From Tetrastigma voinierianum (Eukaryota > Streptophyta > Magnoliopsida > Vitales > Vitaceae): DNA of 64,000 bases. Of this stretch, positions 11,581 through 23,322 are shown piece after piece (within the stretch, counting starts at the first letter, position 1; each line of letters begins with the position of its first letter). The notes under the pieces were generated by a model that saw nothing but the letters and a program-made list of their open reading frames with translations, was not told the origin of the DNA and did no database searches. The stretch covers positions 1-64,000 of the forward strand of contig JAEQBH010009436.1 in the NCBI GenBank assembly GCA_016808115.1. Reading direction: 5' to 3'. A program made the translations under genes and the position numbers.

Positions 11581-12021
11581 TTGGCCGTATATTTTTTTGG
11601 GAGAGTTTGGCAAGTGGAGGTAAGTGAAATTGGAAAGAGCATGTTCTTTGTAAATGGTTGCCAGCAATTTCTTATGGAGAAATCTGTAGAAGAGGGAGAC
11701 TTTTTGGTTTTTCGATATGATGGAAATTCTATATTTGATTTTAAATTGTTGAGGAGAACTGAGTGTGAAAAGGAACACACTGAGGAGTTTGATATGGATT
11801 TCTACAAAAAGGGTTTTTGTGTAAATGAGAAGGATGTGGAAGAAGCAGCAGAGGAGCAGGTGGAGGGGGAAAAGGAAGAAGATGAAGCTGAAGACGAAGA
11901 GGTGGAAGACAATGAAGAAGAGGAAGAAAAATCACAACCAAAATCTCGTAACATGGAAGGGGCTATACTCGACATAAATATTCTACCAGAGGCACGCAAT
12001 CAAGAGAAAAAATTATTGTAA
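11581..12021 (+). pseudogene. B3 DNA-binding domain fragment (REM/VRN1-like)
   Basis: The frame reads GRVWQVEVSEIGKSMFFVNG, then EEGDFLVFRYDGNS and FDFKLLRRTECEKE. This is the second half of a plant B3 domain of the REM type: the W-V strand, the F..GW-like turn (here NGC, the usual W replaced), and the GD-LVF-YDG strand. An acidic region of about 45 residues follows (roughly residues 85-130), rich in E and D. The first half of the B3 domain, which carries most DNA contacts, is absent upstream. No start codon in good context is visible (the frame opens with TTG). The end at 12021 may really be a splice donor, since GTAAGA overlaps the stop. Best read as a captured or truncated gene piece. Confidence 0.72.
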
Positions 12022-12381
12022 GAAATCTGCGCGACCCGATTGCGTTGTTCTTTATCGGCGACAAATGATTAATTAGTCTTGTTTATTCTTTGTCGGCGGT
12101 AAATATCACGATTAGCCGCGATTGGCGTTGGCGGCGATTAGCTCTGATTGCTTTAAAAGCGTCGTTTTGGTTCGCGAACTACCAGCGAATCGGTGCCATT
12201 GTTCGAGTTCTTGGCGTCGTCGTCGGTTGGTCGATAGTTTGTTACTGAAATTAATTTTATCTTTTTTGCCGAGCAGGCGTTTAAGTCTGGCTACAGAATA
12301 GAATATATGTATTACAAAATGGATAGATGTAAATCTTCATTTTCATCGGCTAATCACTAGTCAAAATCTCCGTTGTTAATA

Positions 12382-12453
12382 AGGTCTAGCTCAGCTCAGT
12401 GGTTAGCAAAGGAGATTTGGAACAAAATTGTGTATTTATTAAAAAAAAAAAAA
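12382..12453 (+). repeat. SINE-like fragment
   Basis: Contains GGTCTAGCTCAGCTCAGTGG, resembling a polymerase III A box, and a run of A at 12440-12453. It resembles the head of the SINE family found at 41.6-42.3, 46.6 and 55.6 kb. Confidence 0.5.
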
Positions 12454-12649
12454 AATCACTACGTCGAAACGCAGCGTTTTATGTTTATCCGTTTGCATTT
12501 GCGCTCGGGTTGCAAAACGCTGTGTTTGAGCATGGTTTCTCAATGCCTATGAACATGATTCCAAACGGAGCATCTTAAATCCAATTCACCTGAGGAGCCG
12601 TTGGTTCTCGGCGCTTGCTTCCAAGACGACGGAAGGGCGACGATCGGAC

Positions 12650-15600
12650 ATGGAGGTCACTGAGATCGAGACGCCGGCTGATTCAATGGACAGTTCTCTT
12701 GTCTTTCATGTCGTCAAAGACGTCCTAGGTTTCGTTCTTTACATGCACCAGCAAATCCCTTCGTAAGTTCATCAATGTTTTGTTTGGTTGACGGGAAAAT
12801 ATAGGCAAGCATGAGAATTTGGAAATTTGATTCTTAATGTTTTCATTGCTTAAGACCACTGGACCCAAAACCTGAAACCTGCTCTCTATTGAACGTATAA
12901 TTTATTTATTTTTTATTTTTTGTTTTCTTGGGTTTTCTCAGTAACCAAATGGGGGTTATTTTAGGTTTCTGATGCATTTTTTAACTTTTAAGGTTCCTTT
13001 ATTGATTTTGAAACTACATGAATTGTTCTTGTATGAAGAGCTTCCAAACTATAGCTAAAACTGTGTTTGGCAAATGGGTAATTACATCTGTAGAAGAGGA
13101 AAGAAAGCAAGGAGAAATAAAAAAAAAAAGCTACAAATTTGTGTTATAATCCATGCAAAAAGTTAACTCCTAGAAGCAGAAGTTTTTCTTCCGTATTACT
13201 GAGTAATACCGTCACTATGGCCAACACAGCCACTTCTGTCACCGCCTGCAACTGATGATCCCATGGAAAATATTCTTTTTTTTTTCACAATAATTGTTTT
13301 GGAAAAAAAGGAAGAAAAAAAAATTATATTTTTGAAGCATCGGGTTTTAGGTGGATTCCGTTATTGGAATCCACAACATGTTGCTAACAGATCATGTTGC
13401 TGGCCTGTTTGAAGTGGATTAAATGCCTCAACTCTCAAGTATCTGAGTCTTTATGTCATTTCTTCTTAGGCTGTTCCTCATTATCTAGTTTTTGTTTTGT
13501 TGGCTTAGCCAGAATCATGCTTCTCTCTTTCTATCATAGGGTTGAACTGCATTAACAGGTTTGAATTTTGCCTTTTATCGGTGAACTTTACCTAGACTTG
13601 GTTCCTTTTGCAGAATTTTGCAGGATATCAGTGCTGAGTTTGATGCACTGCATACTGAATACAAAGAGTTGGTATGTCAGAAGAAAAAGGTAGTTTAAAT
13701 GTAGGATTTTGGCTTGATTTTGGTGCCTAAAAATTGGAAGTTTTAGGAAGTGGTTTCCACACAAGCTGAAGTGGCATCTTCTCGAAGAAAACGACTTGGA
13801 AGAATGAGAGAGGTCAAGCAGGGGATTAGGAGACTGCAGAAGTTCATGGATACCTTTTCTGGTCTCCAAACTTCATTGCAACTGATGCTTAGTGAGGTTC
13901 CTGATATCCAAGGAATCATTTTGGTTCTCGGAGCCAGCCCAATTCGGCCACAGCATGTTTATGAGTTACAGTTTTCACATGGAAGGGTTGTTCCTCGAGG
14001 TGCATGCAATTTCATTAGAAGTAGAGCTGCAGAAGGTCTTTCAAGAAAGGTTCTTGAATGATATTTGTACTTCAAACTTATCAAAAAAAAAAAAAAAAAA
14101 AAAATTGTGCTTCAATCTTTTATTGGTTTATTTATTTATTCTTTTTGTATTAATAAAAATAGCATTGTTCCTTGAGCAGGTTATTCGGGCATTGATCTCA
14201 AAGGGTGTAGGATCTGCTTCCTATACAGGTTCCTTGTTGAGAATTTTTTTTGTCTGTGGAAATTATTTGGTGAGATTGATTTTGCTAGATCTTCAAACAT
14301 TATCTGATTTTTTTTATAGGTCCTACTAAACTGTTCCTAATGGTTAGAGCTTCCTCTTCTTTCAATCTACCTCTGCATTTTCTCCCCAAGCGCGACTTCA
14401 GATACAGCAAAAAGGTAACAGAAAGCTTTTTACAGTATCACCTTTATGTCAGATATGCTTGTTTTTGTATTACAGTGTTAATTCCCGAGATCTCCTCATT
14501 AGGTAGGAAGGAGCATGTTACACTATGTCAATTGTGAAAGGGGATCCTGGTTAGAGTTTGAATTCTGTCTGGGTTTTGCTTTTGATGGAAGGCCATGCAT
14601 ATATGGACAACTTGCTTGAGTCTTGTAATTTCTTGATAATAAAGTCCTTTACTTACTCTCACTTGATTTGGCAAGCTAATGTTAGTTTTGGTTTGAGATT
14701 TCCAGTTGATGGTTTCCATTCATGAGGTACTCAATCAAAATCAACATTTCTTTATGGTAATGCCCGATGTGTTACCATGGTTGTTGTCACAAGAATGCAC
14801 TGCCACAATATTTTCTTGTGATGGTGCTAAGACTCGTCTTAGCCAACCCAAATGAATACAACTCCCACACAACACACAAGCTACACAACTGAATACAGAA
14901 ATCCCTTTCTCAACTTGTATTATTTTCTCTCATAACACAAGAAACCAATGTTTACAAATAATAATAAGCCTATGTAGTGACTGGTTTCCTCTACCTTATC
15001 CATATGTACAATAGGGTACCTATACACAAAGGCCATCAGTTGAGTAACTGCCTCGCTTTAGAGACCTTGCCTACATTCTACCAACTGTCTTGGCCGTTTC
15101 TCAAGGTCCTCAATATCTACTCAGGTTTTCCTGGTGTCCCGTCATACTATAGCCTTCCTTCAGGTGTTGCCAAGTGAACTATGCGTCTAGCAAGATAGCC
15201 TGCTGATGAATAGGGAGCCACATCTGCATGCATTATACTGTCTACACATAATGTCAACCAGTAGCCTTACTTTATGTCTTAGATAAACATGCCCCTGATG
15301 ACCTATAAAAAAATAAACATACCCCTGATCCTTAGTTTTAAAGGTGTGCTTAATACGCGCCTAGGCTCAAAGACAACCCTTCTTTGGTCTCCAGCCTTCA
15401 CTTCGCCTTCAAGACATGTACCTTATTGAAGAGGCGCGCACCTTATAGACTTTGACTTCTTTTAAAAACACTTTTATTCTTGAATTTTCTAATTATATAT
15501 TGAAATTTATATAATTTCTCTACTTTTTTCATTGGAGATTTCTTTAAATATTAGGAATCTTTAATTTTTTTTTATTAGTATAATCATACTTTAAATCATA

Positions 15601-18600
15601 TTTTATAAAATTGTTATGCATTTAAGGTTACATTTTACTTCACAAAAGCCTATTCCTCAAGGCTTCAAAGAGGAATTTGCCATGAAAAACACCACTGCCA
15701 AATCATGCCCCTGATGAGTGGCCCTTCTAATCTAGTGCTTTGCACACTCTTCTTGTGTTGGCACTCACATGCCCATATGTTACTCATCATGCTAGTCCTT
15801 GCTTAGCATCATAACCTTTCATCATTTGCTGTCATGGCCTTGGTTGTACTGAAGTTTTGTGCATATTGTGCCTATACACAACCCATGCACTAGCTGCCAG
15901 CATCCTGTCTTGTTTCAACTAGACTACCCATAAATGATATATTCCATGCTCTGCCTCTGCTCATTTTTCCATATCCACATTTCTATGCCTCGCCTAAAAC
16001 ATTGTATACTTGGTTGCATGTAAGTTTTAATGGTGCCTTTTGCACTTGTCTGTGGAGCATCTAGGTCTGCCCACAGCATGCCATAAACTCACATCCTTAG
16101 GGTTCTCAAATGGGACTTCCCCTGTTGCTAGAAAGCATTCTAAGCCATTCTGAATCTGGAAGGATGAGACATCATGGATGCTTCCACAGGCATAATAAAT
16201 TGGGAAAATTATCGCATCTTTTGGAGAATTCATCTTCGGCCTCAAACAACTTGGGAAAATGATCTAAGTCTCAAAAATCACAACTTTGTCAAAGTCCAAC
16301 AGCGTGTCATCATGCACTGCTGTTGCTGCATATGCCATGCCCAATATGCATTATGTGCTGGCTATGCATGTGTGATTGCAGCACCGTGTCCTTGCTGCTA
16401 CTAATTCCACTTAGGAGGTGTTTGTTTTTTGGCTTTTTTGCTGAAAGCAAAATTGCTTTCAACATTCAGCTTGTTTGTTTTTCAACTTTTTCATGACTTA
16501 ATGTTGAATTTTTGAAATTTTTGGCTGAATATAAAAAAGGCTAAAATATTTGGCTTTTTGGCTTTTTCTTAATGTTTTTTTTCTATTTAGAAAAAAATTA
16601 GATATGAGAAAATCATGTACTTTATGATCAGTTGAAACTCTTATGATTGGTTTTGTGCTAATTAAGCCACAAGCCTGTGTTTTAAATTTTCTTAAAATTT
16701 CATTTTCTCAAAATTTAGATAAAAAATTACCGGAGATATTTTTTTTGGAAAAACAAATAACTAACTACTTTATCCTATTAAGTCCTATTCAGAACAAAAG
16801 TTCTATTTACCATAAGTATATAAAACAAACGCCACCTTTGTCTGCTTTGATCCCTCAAAGCTGCTTTAGTCAAGTTCCACCAATCTTGTTAGAAAGGTCT
16901 TGGGAGTGGCAATCTTTGCTATGAAGGTATTTTTTAAGCCATACCTTGCCAAGTTTAAACATTCAACCACTTTACATGCCTTCCATGTGGGTGCAGGATT
17001 GTCACACTGCCCACGTATTGTGCCAACTCGTCATTATGATCTTTGTTAAAGGCATGATATTTGTATTAAATCCAAATCCTACAAGCTTGAGCTTTTAACA
17101 TGGTATTAGAGTTTGGTTTGATAGGAAGTCCTAGGTTTGAACTACCTCTTTGCAATTTATTCCTTATTTGTTAATTTGAAAGTTCATGGAGGACTCTATT
17201 TGGTTTATTTTACTCTCCACGTGCGGGTATGGGGCTGCATGTGAGGGAGAGTTTTATTCATATAGGAGAGTTGACTGTTTAACAATCTTGTAATTTTCAT
17301 AAATTAACATTCTTTTTAATGTACCTACTTGTAAACACATAAGACTGCATAAAACTTAGTCTTCATAAGTAGTGAGTAGCTATCACATTAGTTAAGATTT
17401 TTTCTACATTATAGAGCAAGTTAGCAATAGATGATGTGTATTATAAAGAGTTAGTTACGATGCATATTTTTCGTATCTTTGTTATAAAGCGAGGGGAAGT
17501 TCTTATCTCGACAATGTTTTTAATGTTTTATTCCTCCTCTTGAATACTTTTATGGTATCAAAGCACAGAAGTGTCCACGAGTTGAGGGAATATATGAGAT
17601 ACGACTACCTTCATAGTTTGGAGTAAAGCGGGCGATAGCTGAGGTGGATTCGACGCACCGCGGCCTATACGATTCTCCCCTTTGTTACTTCTTAAACTGA
17701 AACTTCTTTTTCTATGGCCTACAAATTGAATGGTCGTAATTTCATTGCGTGGTCAAGATCAGTTCAAATGATTCTGAAGGGTCGCGGCAAATTTGGCCAC
17801 CTCGATGGTTCTCTACCTCAACCAGCCTCAACATATTCTGCCCTTGGTCAGTGGGAGATGCACAATTCTCTTGTCATGTCCTGGCTGATTCATTCGATGG
17901 AGAGTCATATTGGTGAAATCTACCTCCTGTATCCGCTAAAACTTGGTGGGATGTAGTCTCGTGCATATCTCCTGCGTGTCGAATTCGATTACTTACCAAG
18001 AAGATGAGTTTGTCATACATTTTTAATTCGCTCACTCGTTTATGGTAGGAATTGGATCTTTTTTCAATCACACTCCTAGAAAGATCTTGATGATGCTAAA
18101 GTGTATCGTAGTATTCTTTCCATGGAATGAATGTACGATTTTCTTGCAGGTCTCACTCCATCTTTGGATGACGTTTGTGGGAGGATTCTTGGCTGTAAGC
18201 CCCTTCCATGTCTTAGTGAGTCACTCTGAGAGGACTGCCCGAGAGGGACCTTTGTAAAAGTGTGATGCTTGGTCTAGACTCCTACCTTCTTATGATTCCT
18301 TAGCCATGCTCTCGTTCGACCGGATGATCGATTAAAGAAGCAACTACTTGGTGTGATTCTTTATAAACCATATCACACCCAGTAAAATCTTGAAACTACA
18401 TGGTAAGTAGGTTGATTGGGTTCCCAGAAAACATGTTCGTGGTAGCGTCGAACTGCTTGTGAGTCCATTCATTCGTGCTCAACTTGATCACTTGACAAAG
18501 CTCATGGCCACCTCTACTGGTCGTACCTCCTTAATGGCCCAACTTGGTAATGACACACCTTCCCTTGTTAATGCTTCTAAATCTCCATGGATTATTGAAT

Positions 18601-21600
18601 CAGGAGCCTCTGATCATATGACTGGTAATCAACACCTTTTTACTTCTTTTGTTTGCTGTAATGCTTCTCGTTCTGTCAAAATTGCAAATGGATCCTTACT
18701 TAACATTTATGGCATGGGCACTGTTGTTCTTGGCCCCCAACTATGCCTAACTAATGTTCTTTATGTCCCTGGATTCTCGTGTAATTTACTATCTATTAGT
18801 AAACCCACTGCAGATAAAAAACTGACAGCTCTTTTTACATCTTCCATTGGTCAATTTGAGGACCCGGATTTGACTAAGTGATTAGGGTACTAAAGAGGTT
18901 CATGGTCTCTACTATTTTTTGCGTGACTTTTCTTCCAAGAATAAACATTAGGCTGCAATTAGTTCGACTACTGGTCTTTCCCTTCATCAAAAAATTATGC
19001 TTCTCCATTACCGCCTAGGACATTCAAATTTTATGTATCTAATACGTTTGTTTCCATCCTTAGTTCAAAATAAAGAGCAGTTTTTCTGTGATATTTGTCA
19101 ATTTTCAAAACATAAGAGTGTTTCTTTTTCCCCTCCCCCTTATCAACCTTCTCACCCTTTTGCATTGATTCACAGTAATTTATGGGGACCTTCTGAGTAT
19201 ACTTCCTCACGATCAAAAATGGTTTGTAACAATTACTAATGACCACACAAGAGTTTGTTGGGTATATACATTTGAAAAGACAAATTAGAGATGTCTCAAA
19301 TTTTTGAAAAATTTTATTTCATGATCCAAAATCAATTTAATACATCTATCAAAATTTTGCAAACTGACAATGGCACTGAATTTTTTAATTTATGCTCAAT
19401 TTATTTCTTTCAAAACATGATCTTCTTCACCATAGTTCATGTGTTGATTCTCCTCAACAAAATGGAAATTTAAAACGCAAAAATCGACATCTTTTGAAAG
19501 TAGCTCTCTCTTTACTATTTATTGTTGATGTTCCTAAAATTTTTTGGGGTGATGCTATCCTAACTGCATGTTTTTTAATAAATCGTCAACCTTAAAAAAT
19601 TCTTCAATTTCAAACTCCTATATCTGTCCTCAATAAATGTTTATAGTCTTGCATTTTCGAATTAGATATGTGTAGTTGGTTGCATTGCTTTTGTTCATAA
19701 TTTAAGTCCTTCATGGAGTAAACTTGACCCTAGATCGTTTAGATGTGTGTTTTTAGGCTACTCTTCCACACAAAAAGGGTATAGGTGTTACTGTCTTATA
19801 TTAAAAAAATATTTTGTATCTCATGATGTAACATTTTTTGAACATCTATCGTTTTTCCCCAAAAATCCTCTTCAGGGGGGGAATTTTGTGGAATATAATC
19901 TTTGGGAGAATAATTCAAGTAGAGATAATTTTTGTAGAGATCATTTGAGTGGAGATAATTCTATTAGAGATAATTGATAGAGATAATTCAAATTAGAGGA
20001 TAATTTTTTGGGAGGTAATTCAAGTAGTAGGCCCATCCTGTCAGATAGTTTGATGGAGTGTTTTTGGTTTCTGGGTGCACTAGATCTTGTCCATGAGTCT
20101 CCTCATAAATATCTCCTTCACTTGTGATCTACCTATTCAAAATTTAAAATTAGCCTCAAAATATCTCCTTTCAGCAAAGACCTCAAAATCCAAGGATGTG
20201 AGGATCCTTCTGTAATCAATTCCATAAACACCATTGTTTCTTCTATGTGTGAACCATAAATCATGCTAACGCCTACCATACACAAAAGCTGCGCTGCCTA
20301 CTCTAATATCGGTGGAGTCGATACAGCCTTGCAAACTCGGTACCCGAAGGAAAATATAAGCGATGGTGGGACAGAAACCCCTCACCGCAAGAAGCTAAGC
20401 CTTGGACAGAGGCTGTGAAAGACCCATATGAGCTGGATGTTCTGATTGCAGTGAGAAAAGGGACAAGAACATGCACCCAACATCATATTTCCAAGTTCCT
20501 TGGATATGGCCATTTATCAGAATCAATGAAGGGCTTCATGACTCAGCTGTCCACCACTGAAATACCGAAGACCTTTGATGAACCATGGCAAGATCAAAAC
20601 TGGAAAAAGGCAATCATTGAAGAAATGTCAGCCCTAGAAAGGAATGGCACTTGGGAGGTTGTACAAAGGCCAAATGACAAAACTCCAGTAGGCTGCAAAT
20701 GGATCTTTTTGTCAAATACAAAGCTGATGGAGAAATTGAAAGGTACAAAGTGAGGTTTGTAGAAAAAGGATACACACAAACCTATGGGATTGATTTTTAG
20801 GAAACATTTGCTCCTGTGGCAAAGATCAATACAATCTAGATTGTCCATTAATGCAGCTAGATGTGAAGAAAGCGTTTTTAAATGGAGATGTAGAAGAGGA
20901 AGTCTACATGGATTTACCACCAGGAGTGAAGATAGAAGGAAATGGGAAAGCTTGCGTTTGAAGAATCCTCTGCATTAAAGCAATCACTGCCAGTCATGGT
21001 TTGGTCGGTTTACTAGAGCTGTTCAACAACATGGATATCAACAAACTCATGCAGATCACACATTGTTTTACAAAAGGCAAGCCATCGGAATCACTATCTT
21101 GACAGTCTATGTTGATGACATAATTTTGACAGGTGATGATAGAGAAGAAATTCACAAAATCCGGTAAGAACTTGCAGCTGAGTTGAAATGAAAGACCTAG
21201 GTAATCTCAAGACCTTTCTTGGTATGGAAGTGACTCGAAATAAAACTGAGTATATTTCTCAGCGCAAATATACTCTTGGTCTTCTCGAAACTAGTAAGTT
21301 AGGCTGCAAATGTTGAAACTCAATGGACCCCAACATTAAACTTGAAGCAGTAAAGATGGCCAGCGCCTGTGGATAAGGGACGGTACCAACGATTAGTAGG
21401 CCAGTTGATCTACTTGCAATACACAAGACTCAACATCACTTTTTCAGTAAATTGTGTAAGTCAATTTATGCACTCGCCTATTGAAAATCATATGAAGGCT
21501 ATCTATCGGATCTTGAAGTATCTTAAAGCTACACCGGGAAGAGGCTTGTTGTTCAAGAAAAATTCTAACCATGGAATAAAGATGTACAGTGATGCAAATT

Positions 21601-23322
21601 GGGCTGGATCGGCAGAGGGATAGGAGGGAGTCAACTTCAGGGTATTGTTCATTTGTGTGGGGCAATCTAGTAACGTGGAGGAGCAAGAAACAAAACATAG
21701 TGGCGAGTAATGTAGAAGCTGAACTACGATCAGTCAGTCACACTGGAATCTATGGAAGTCTGTGGTTTAAAATGCTCTAGAAGAACTGGAATGAAGATAC
21801 AAGTTCCATCAGCCCACCTATTGTGATAACAACGTGGCCATCTTTGTCTCTCATAACCTTGTTCATCATGATAGGATGAAGCATGCTGAGATAGACAGAC
21901 ATTTTATAAAGGAGAAGGTGGATGAAGGAACACTCAACATTCAGTATATACCATCTGCATAACAAATAGCTGACGCATTTTGACAAAGGCATTATTGAAT
22001 CAAGATTCAACAAGTTAGTAGTCAAGCTTGGAATCTTACAATCTGCTTCAGTCTGTACAGTCCAAGCTTGAGGAGAATGTAAATGCATGGAACTACATAA
22101 GACTTAGTAACATACATAGTTGTAGCTATCTGTTAGTTAAGATTTTTCCTACATTATAGGAAGTAAGTTAGTAATCGATGATGTATTATAAAGAGTTAGT
22201 GATGATTCTTATCTCAACAGTGTTATAAGAACAATCTCTCTTGAATATTTTTATTCCTCATTTGTTAGTTTGAAAGTTCATGGAGGTCTCTATTTGGTTT
22301 ATTTGACTCTTCACGTGAGGGAGAGTGTTATTCATATAGGAGAGTTGGTCGTTTAACAATCTTTATAACTTTTTCCACATAAATTAACATTTTTTTTAAT
22401 ATACCTACTTAATTAAATATGATTTCATTTCCATTCAAGTAGTTTCTTATTATAAACACCGACTATATTTTCTTAAATGCTGAATGCCATAGGAGCTTTA
22501 TGCATTTTGTGTTTCATTCATCTTTTACTTGCGTATTTGATATGACTGTGTTTTAATTACATTTTCTGTTCAGATAATACCTTTCAGATTGCAGCAAGTG
22601 CAGAGCCAGAAAGCAGGAAGTGGACAACCCCACGATGATTCACAATCTACTAGCAGCTCAAATCAGTTCAACAGATTCTACTTCAGATGATTTAAATCTG
22701 GTAACATCTTACCTGATAAAGTTTTTTCAGATCTATAGACATTTATTTTGATTTTATAAATATTGCCAAGGGCTGCTGCTATTCAGGTACAGACCAACGT
22801 TTTCTCATACACACAGGATCAGTATAACTTAGAGTTATAGGTTTTGGTCTCATTGATGGGGCACTAGGGTATTTACTCGATGGATCACTCCAAGGTCCTG
22901 TGAATTAATTCGAGAATGCTAGTAAACTATGCGGATATTCACGATTTATAAAAATATATATAAATAAATAAATAAACCTAATAACACTACGTTGGCATTT
23001 CTCTTCAGTATTCTTCTGAGGCTCCATACTGTTGATCTGATGAGTGCTAAAGCATCAAAACCTCTTTTGTGTAAATTTTGTGTTCCTCCCACTTCATTCC
23101 ATAGATAGCTAGCTACTGTAAAAATTCAAAATGTGGTTGGATTAAAACCCAAAAAAGTTAACTCTGAATGTAAAGATTCTCTACAACTTTTCATGTTCCT
23201 GCACTTTCTAGCGAACTTTAAGTTGGTTTTGTTGTTGCAGGTTTCAATGTCGCCATGCAATCGGGGCTACAGCGTCAGGTACCATCAATGGAGGAATGAA
23301 AGTTGGTTTGGAGCTTCTTTGA
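12650..23322 (+). CDS. COMET: p31comet/COMET-like MAD2-binding HORMA protein, interrupted by transposons
   Basis: Exons: 12650-12762, 13614-13671, 13747-14049, 14180-14228, 14320-14414, 22574-22700 and a last one from 23241. The first five are in frame from ATG 12650 and give 206 residues, including EVKQGIRRLQKFMDTFSGLQ, SPIRPQHVYELQFSHG, LISKGVGSASYTGPTKLFL and FNLPLHFLPKRDF. This pattern fits the plant homologue of p31comet (MAD2L1BP), the HORMA-fold partner that works with PCH2/TRIP13 to remodel MAD2 and meiotic HORMA proteins; the assignment is from memory of the family. Intron 5 is over 8 kb and carries a MITE, a TRIM and a copia element. Exon 6 starts well (IIPFRL) but then meets TGA at 22688. 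Another frame of exons 6-7 looks more coding (FQCRHAIGATASG, stop 23320-23322), so two small indels are likely. Function is therefore doubtful. Confidence 0.65.
14800..16410. repeat. Unclassified interspersed repeat, LTR-like, in COMET intron 5
   Basis: Composition differs from the flanks: CA-rich, many short direct repeats, no lasting reading frame on either strand. The section 14830-14990 resembles a plant LTR. No primer site or domain confirms it. A second insertion lies inside (see 15303-15702). Confidence 0.4.
15303..15702. repeat. Nested insertion flanked by 14-bp direct repeats
   Basis: CATGCCCCTGATGA occurs just before (about 15289) and just after (about 15704) a 400-bp AT-rich block. 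A duplication of that length suits target-primed retrotransposition. The inserted block has a CGCGCCTAGGC core and no coding content. Confidence 0.45.
16413..16837. mobile_element. hAT-like MITE in COMET intron 5
   Basis: About 425 bp, starting AGGAGGTGTTTGTTTT and ending AAAACAAACGCCACCT, which are near-perfect inverted copies. No coding content. Related pieces occur at 48508-48730 and 49212-50067. Confidence 0.7.
17044..17284 (+). mobile_element. TRIM element, copy b (in COMET intron 5)
   Basis: Terminal repeats (17044-17100 and about 17250-17284) start TGTTA and end TTTAACA. Directly after the first is TGGTATTAGAG, a decayed tRNA-Met primer site. The internal part has the family's CTCCACGTGCGGGTATGGGG block. 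It abuts the copia insertion. Confidence 0.8.
17330..17552 (+). repeat. 5' LTR of the copia element
   Basis: Matches 22078-22252 in its first 150 bases. It is followed directly by TGGTATCAAAGC, a tRNA-Met primer site. Confidence 0.8.
17714..17956 (+). pseudogene. Copia gag fragment
   Basis: The frame begins MAYKLNGRNFIAWSRSVQMI and continues GKFGHLDGS, the usual LNG.NY..W N-terminus of plant copia gag. Later gag is shifted. Confidence 0.85.
18459..19239 (+). pseudogene. Copia protease and pre-integrase zinc region
   Basis: PWIIESGASDHMTGN is the copia protease site (usual D replaced by E: ESGAS for DSGAS). Then LLHYRLGHSNFMYL and FCDICQFSKHKSV give the H..H..C..C zinc pattern before the integrase. 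Confidence 0.88.
19291..19977 (+). pseudogene. Copia integrase core and linker
   Basis: LQTDNGTEFFN, then SPQQNGNLKRKNRHLL and FLGYSSTQKGYRCY mark the integrase core and its C-terminal part. The linker that follows degenerates into short repeats of the form N-x-x-R-D. Confidence 0.85.
19908..20030 (+). repeat. 15-bp tandem repeat in the copia polyprotein linker
   Basis: Seven to eight imperfect 15-base units of the form AATnnnnnTAGAGAT translate to five-residue N-x-x-R-D repeats, now with stops. Confidence 0.65.
20415..21200 (+). pseudogene. Copia reverse transcriptase
   Basis: TWEVVQRPNDKTPVGCKWIF opens the copia RT domain. VYVDDIILTGDD near 21107-21137 is the catalytic YVDD box. Several stops lie between them. 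Confidence 0.88.
21369..22000 (+). pseudogene. Copia RNase H region
   Basis: GQLIYLQYTRLNITFSVNCV, IYRILKYLKATPGRGLLF, YSDANWAGS, TSGYCSFVWG, and a final CDNVAIFV in separate frames cover the RT connection and the RNase H active-site region of Ty1/copia. Confidence 0.88.
22078..22252 (+). repeat. 3' LTR of the copia element
   Basis: Starts TGTAAATGCATGG after the purine tract GAGGAGAA and runs into the duplicated TRIM sequence at 22252. Confidence 0.8.
22252..22410 (+). repeat. Second copy of the TRIM-derived target sequence (copy c)
   Basis: Repeats 17157-17330: TRIM internal end, TRIM terminal repeat and 45 bases of flank ending CCTACTT. This copy lacks about 20 bases around the TATGGGGCTGCA block. 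Confidence 0.8.

Larger units (their letters stand above)
17330..22252 (+). mobile_element. Ty1/copia retrotransposon, decayed, in COMET intron 5
   Basis: LTRs at 17330-17552 and 22078-22252 begin TGTAAA and share the ATTATAAAGAGTTAGT block. The primer site TGGTATCAAAGC is at 17553-17564, and the polypurine tract GAGGAGAA precedes the right LTR. Domains run gag, protease, integrase, reverse transcriptase, RNase H, the Ty1/copia order. Dozens of stops and shifts make it inactive. The 5' LTR is about 50 bp longer than the 3' LTR because of an internal insertion. Instead of a 5-bp target duplication, both outer flanks carry the same ~165-bp sequence. Confidence 0.9.

Noticed and set aside
11741..11999. 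Leucine- and serine-rich minus-strand frames
   Set aside because: They are the complement of the acidic tract in the B3 fragment.
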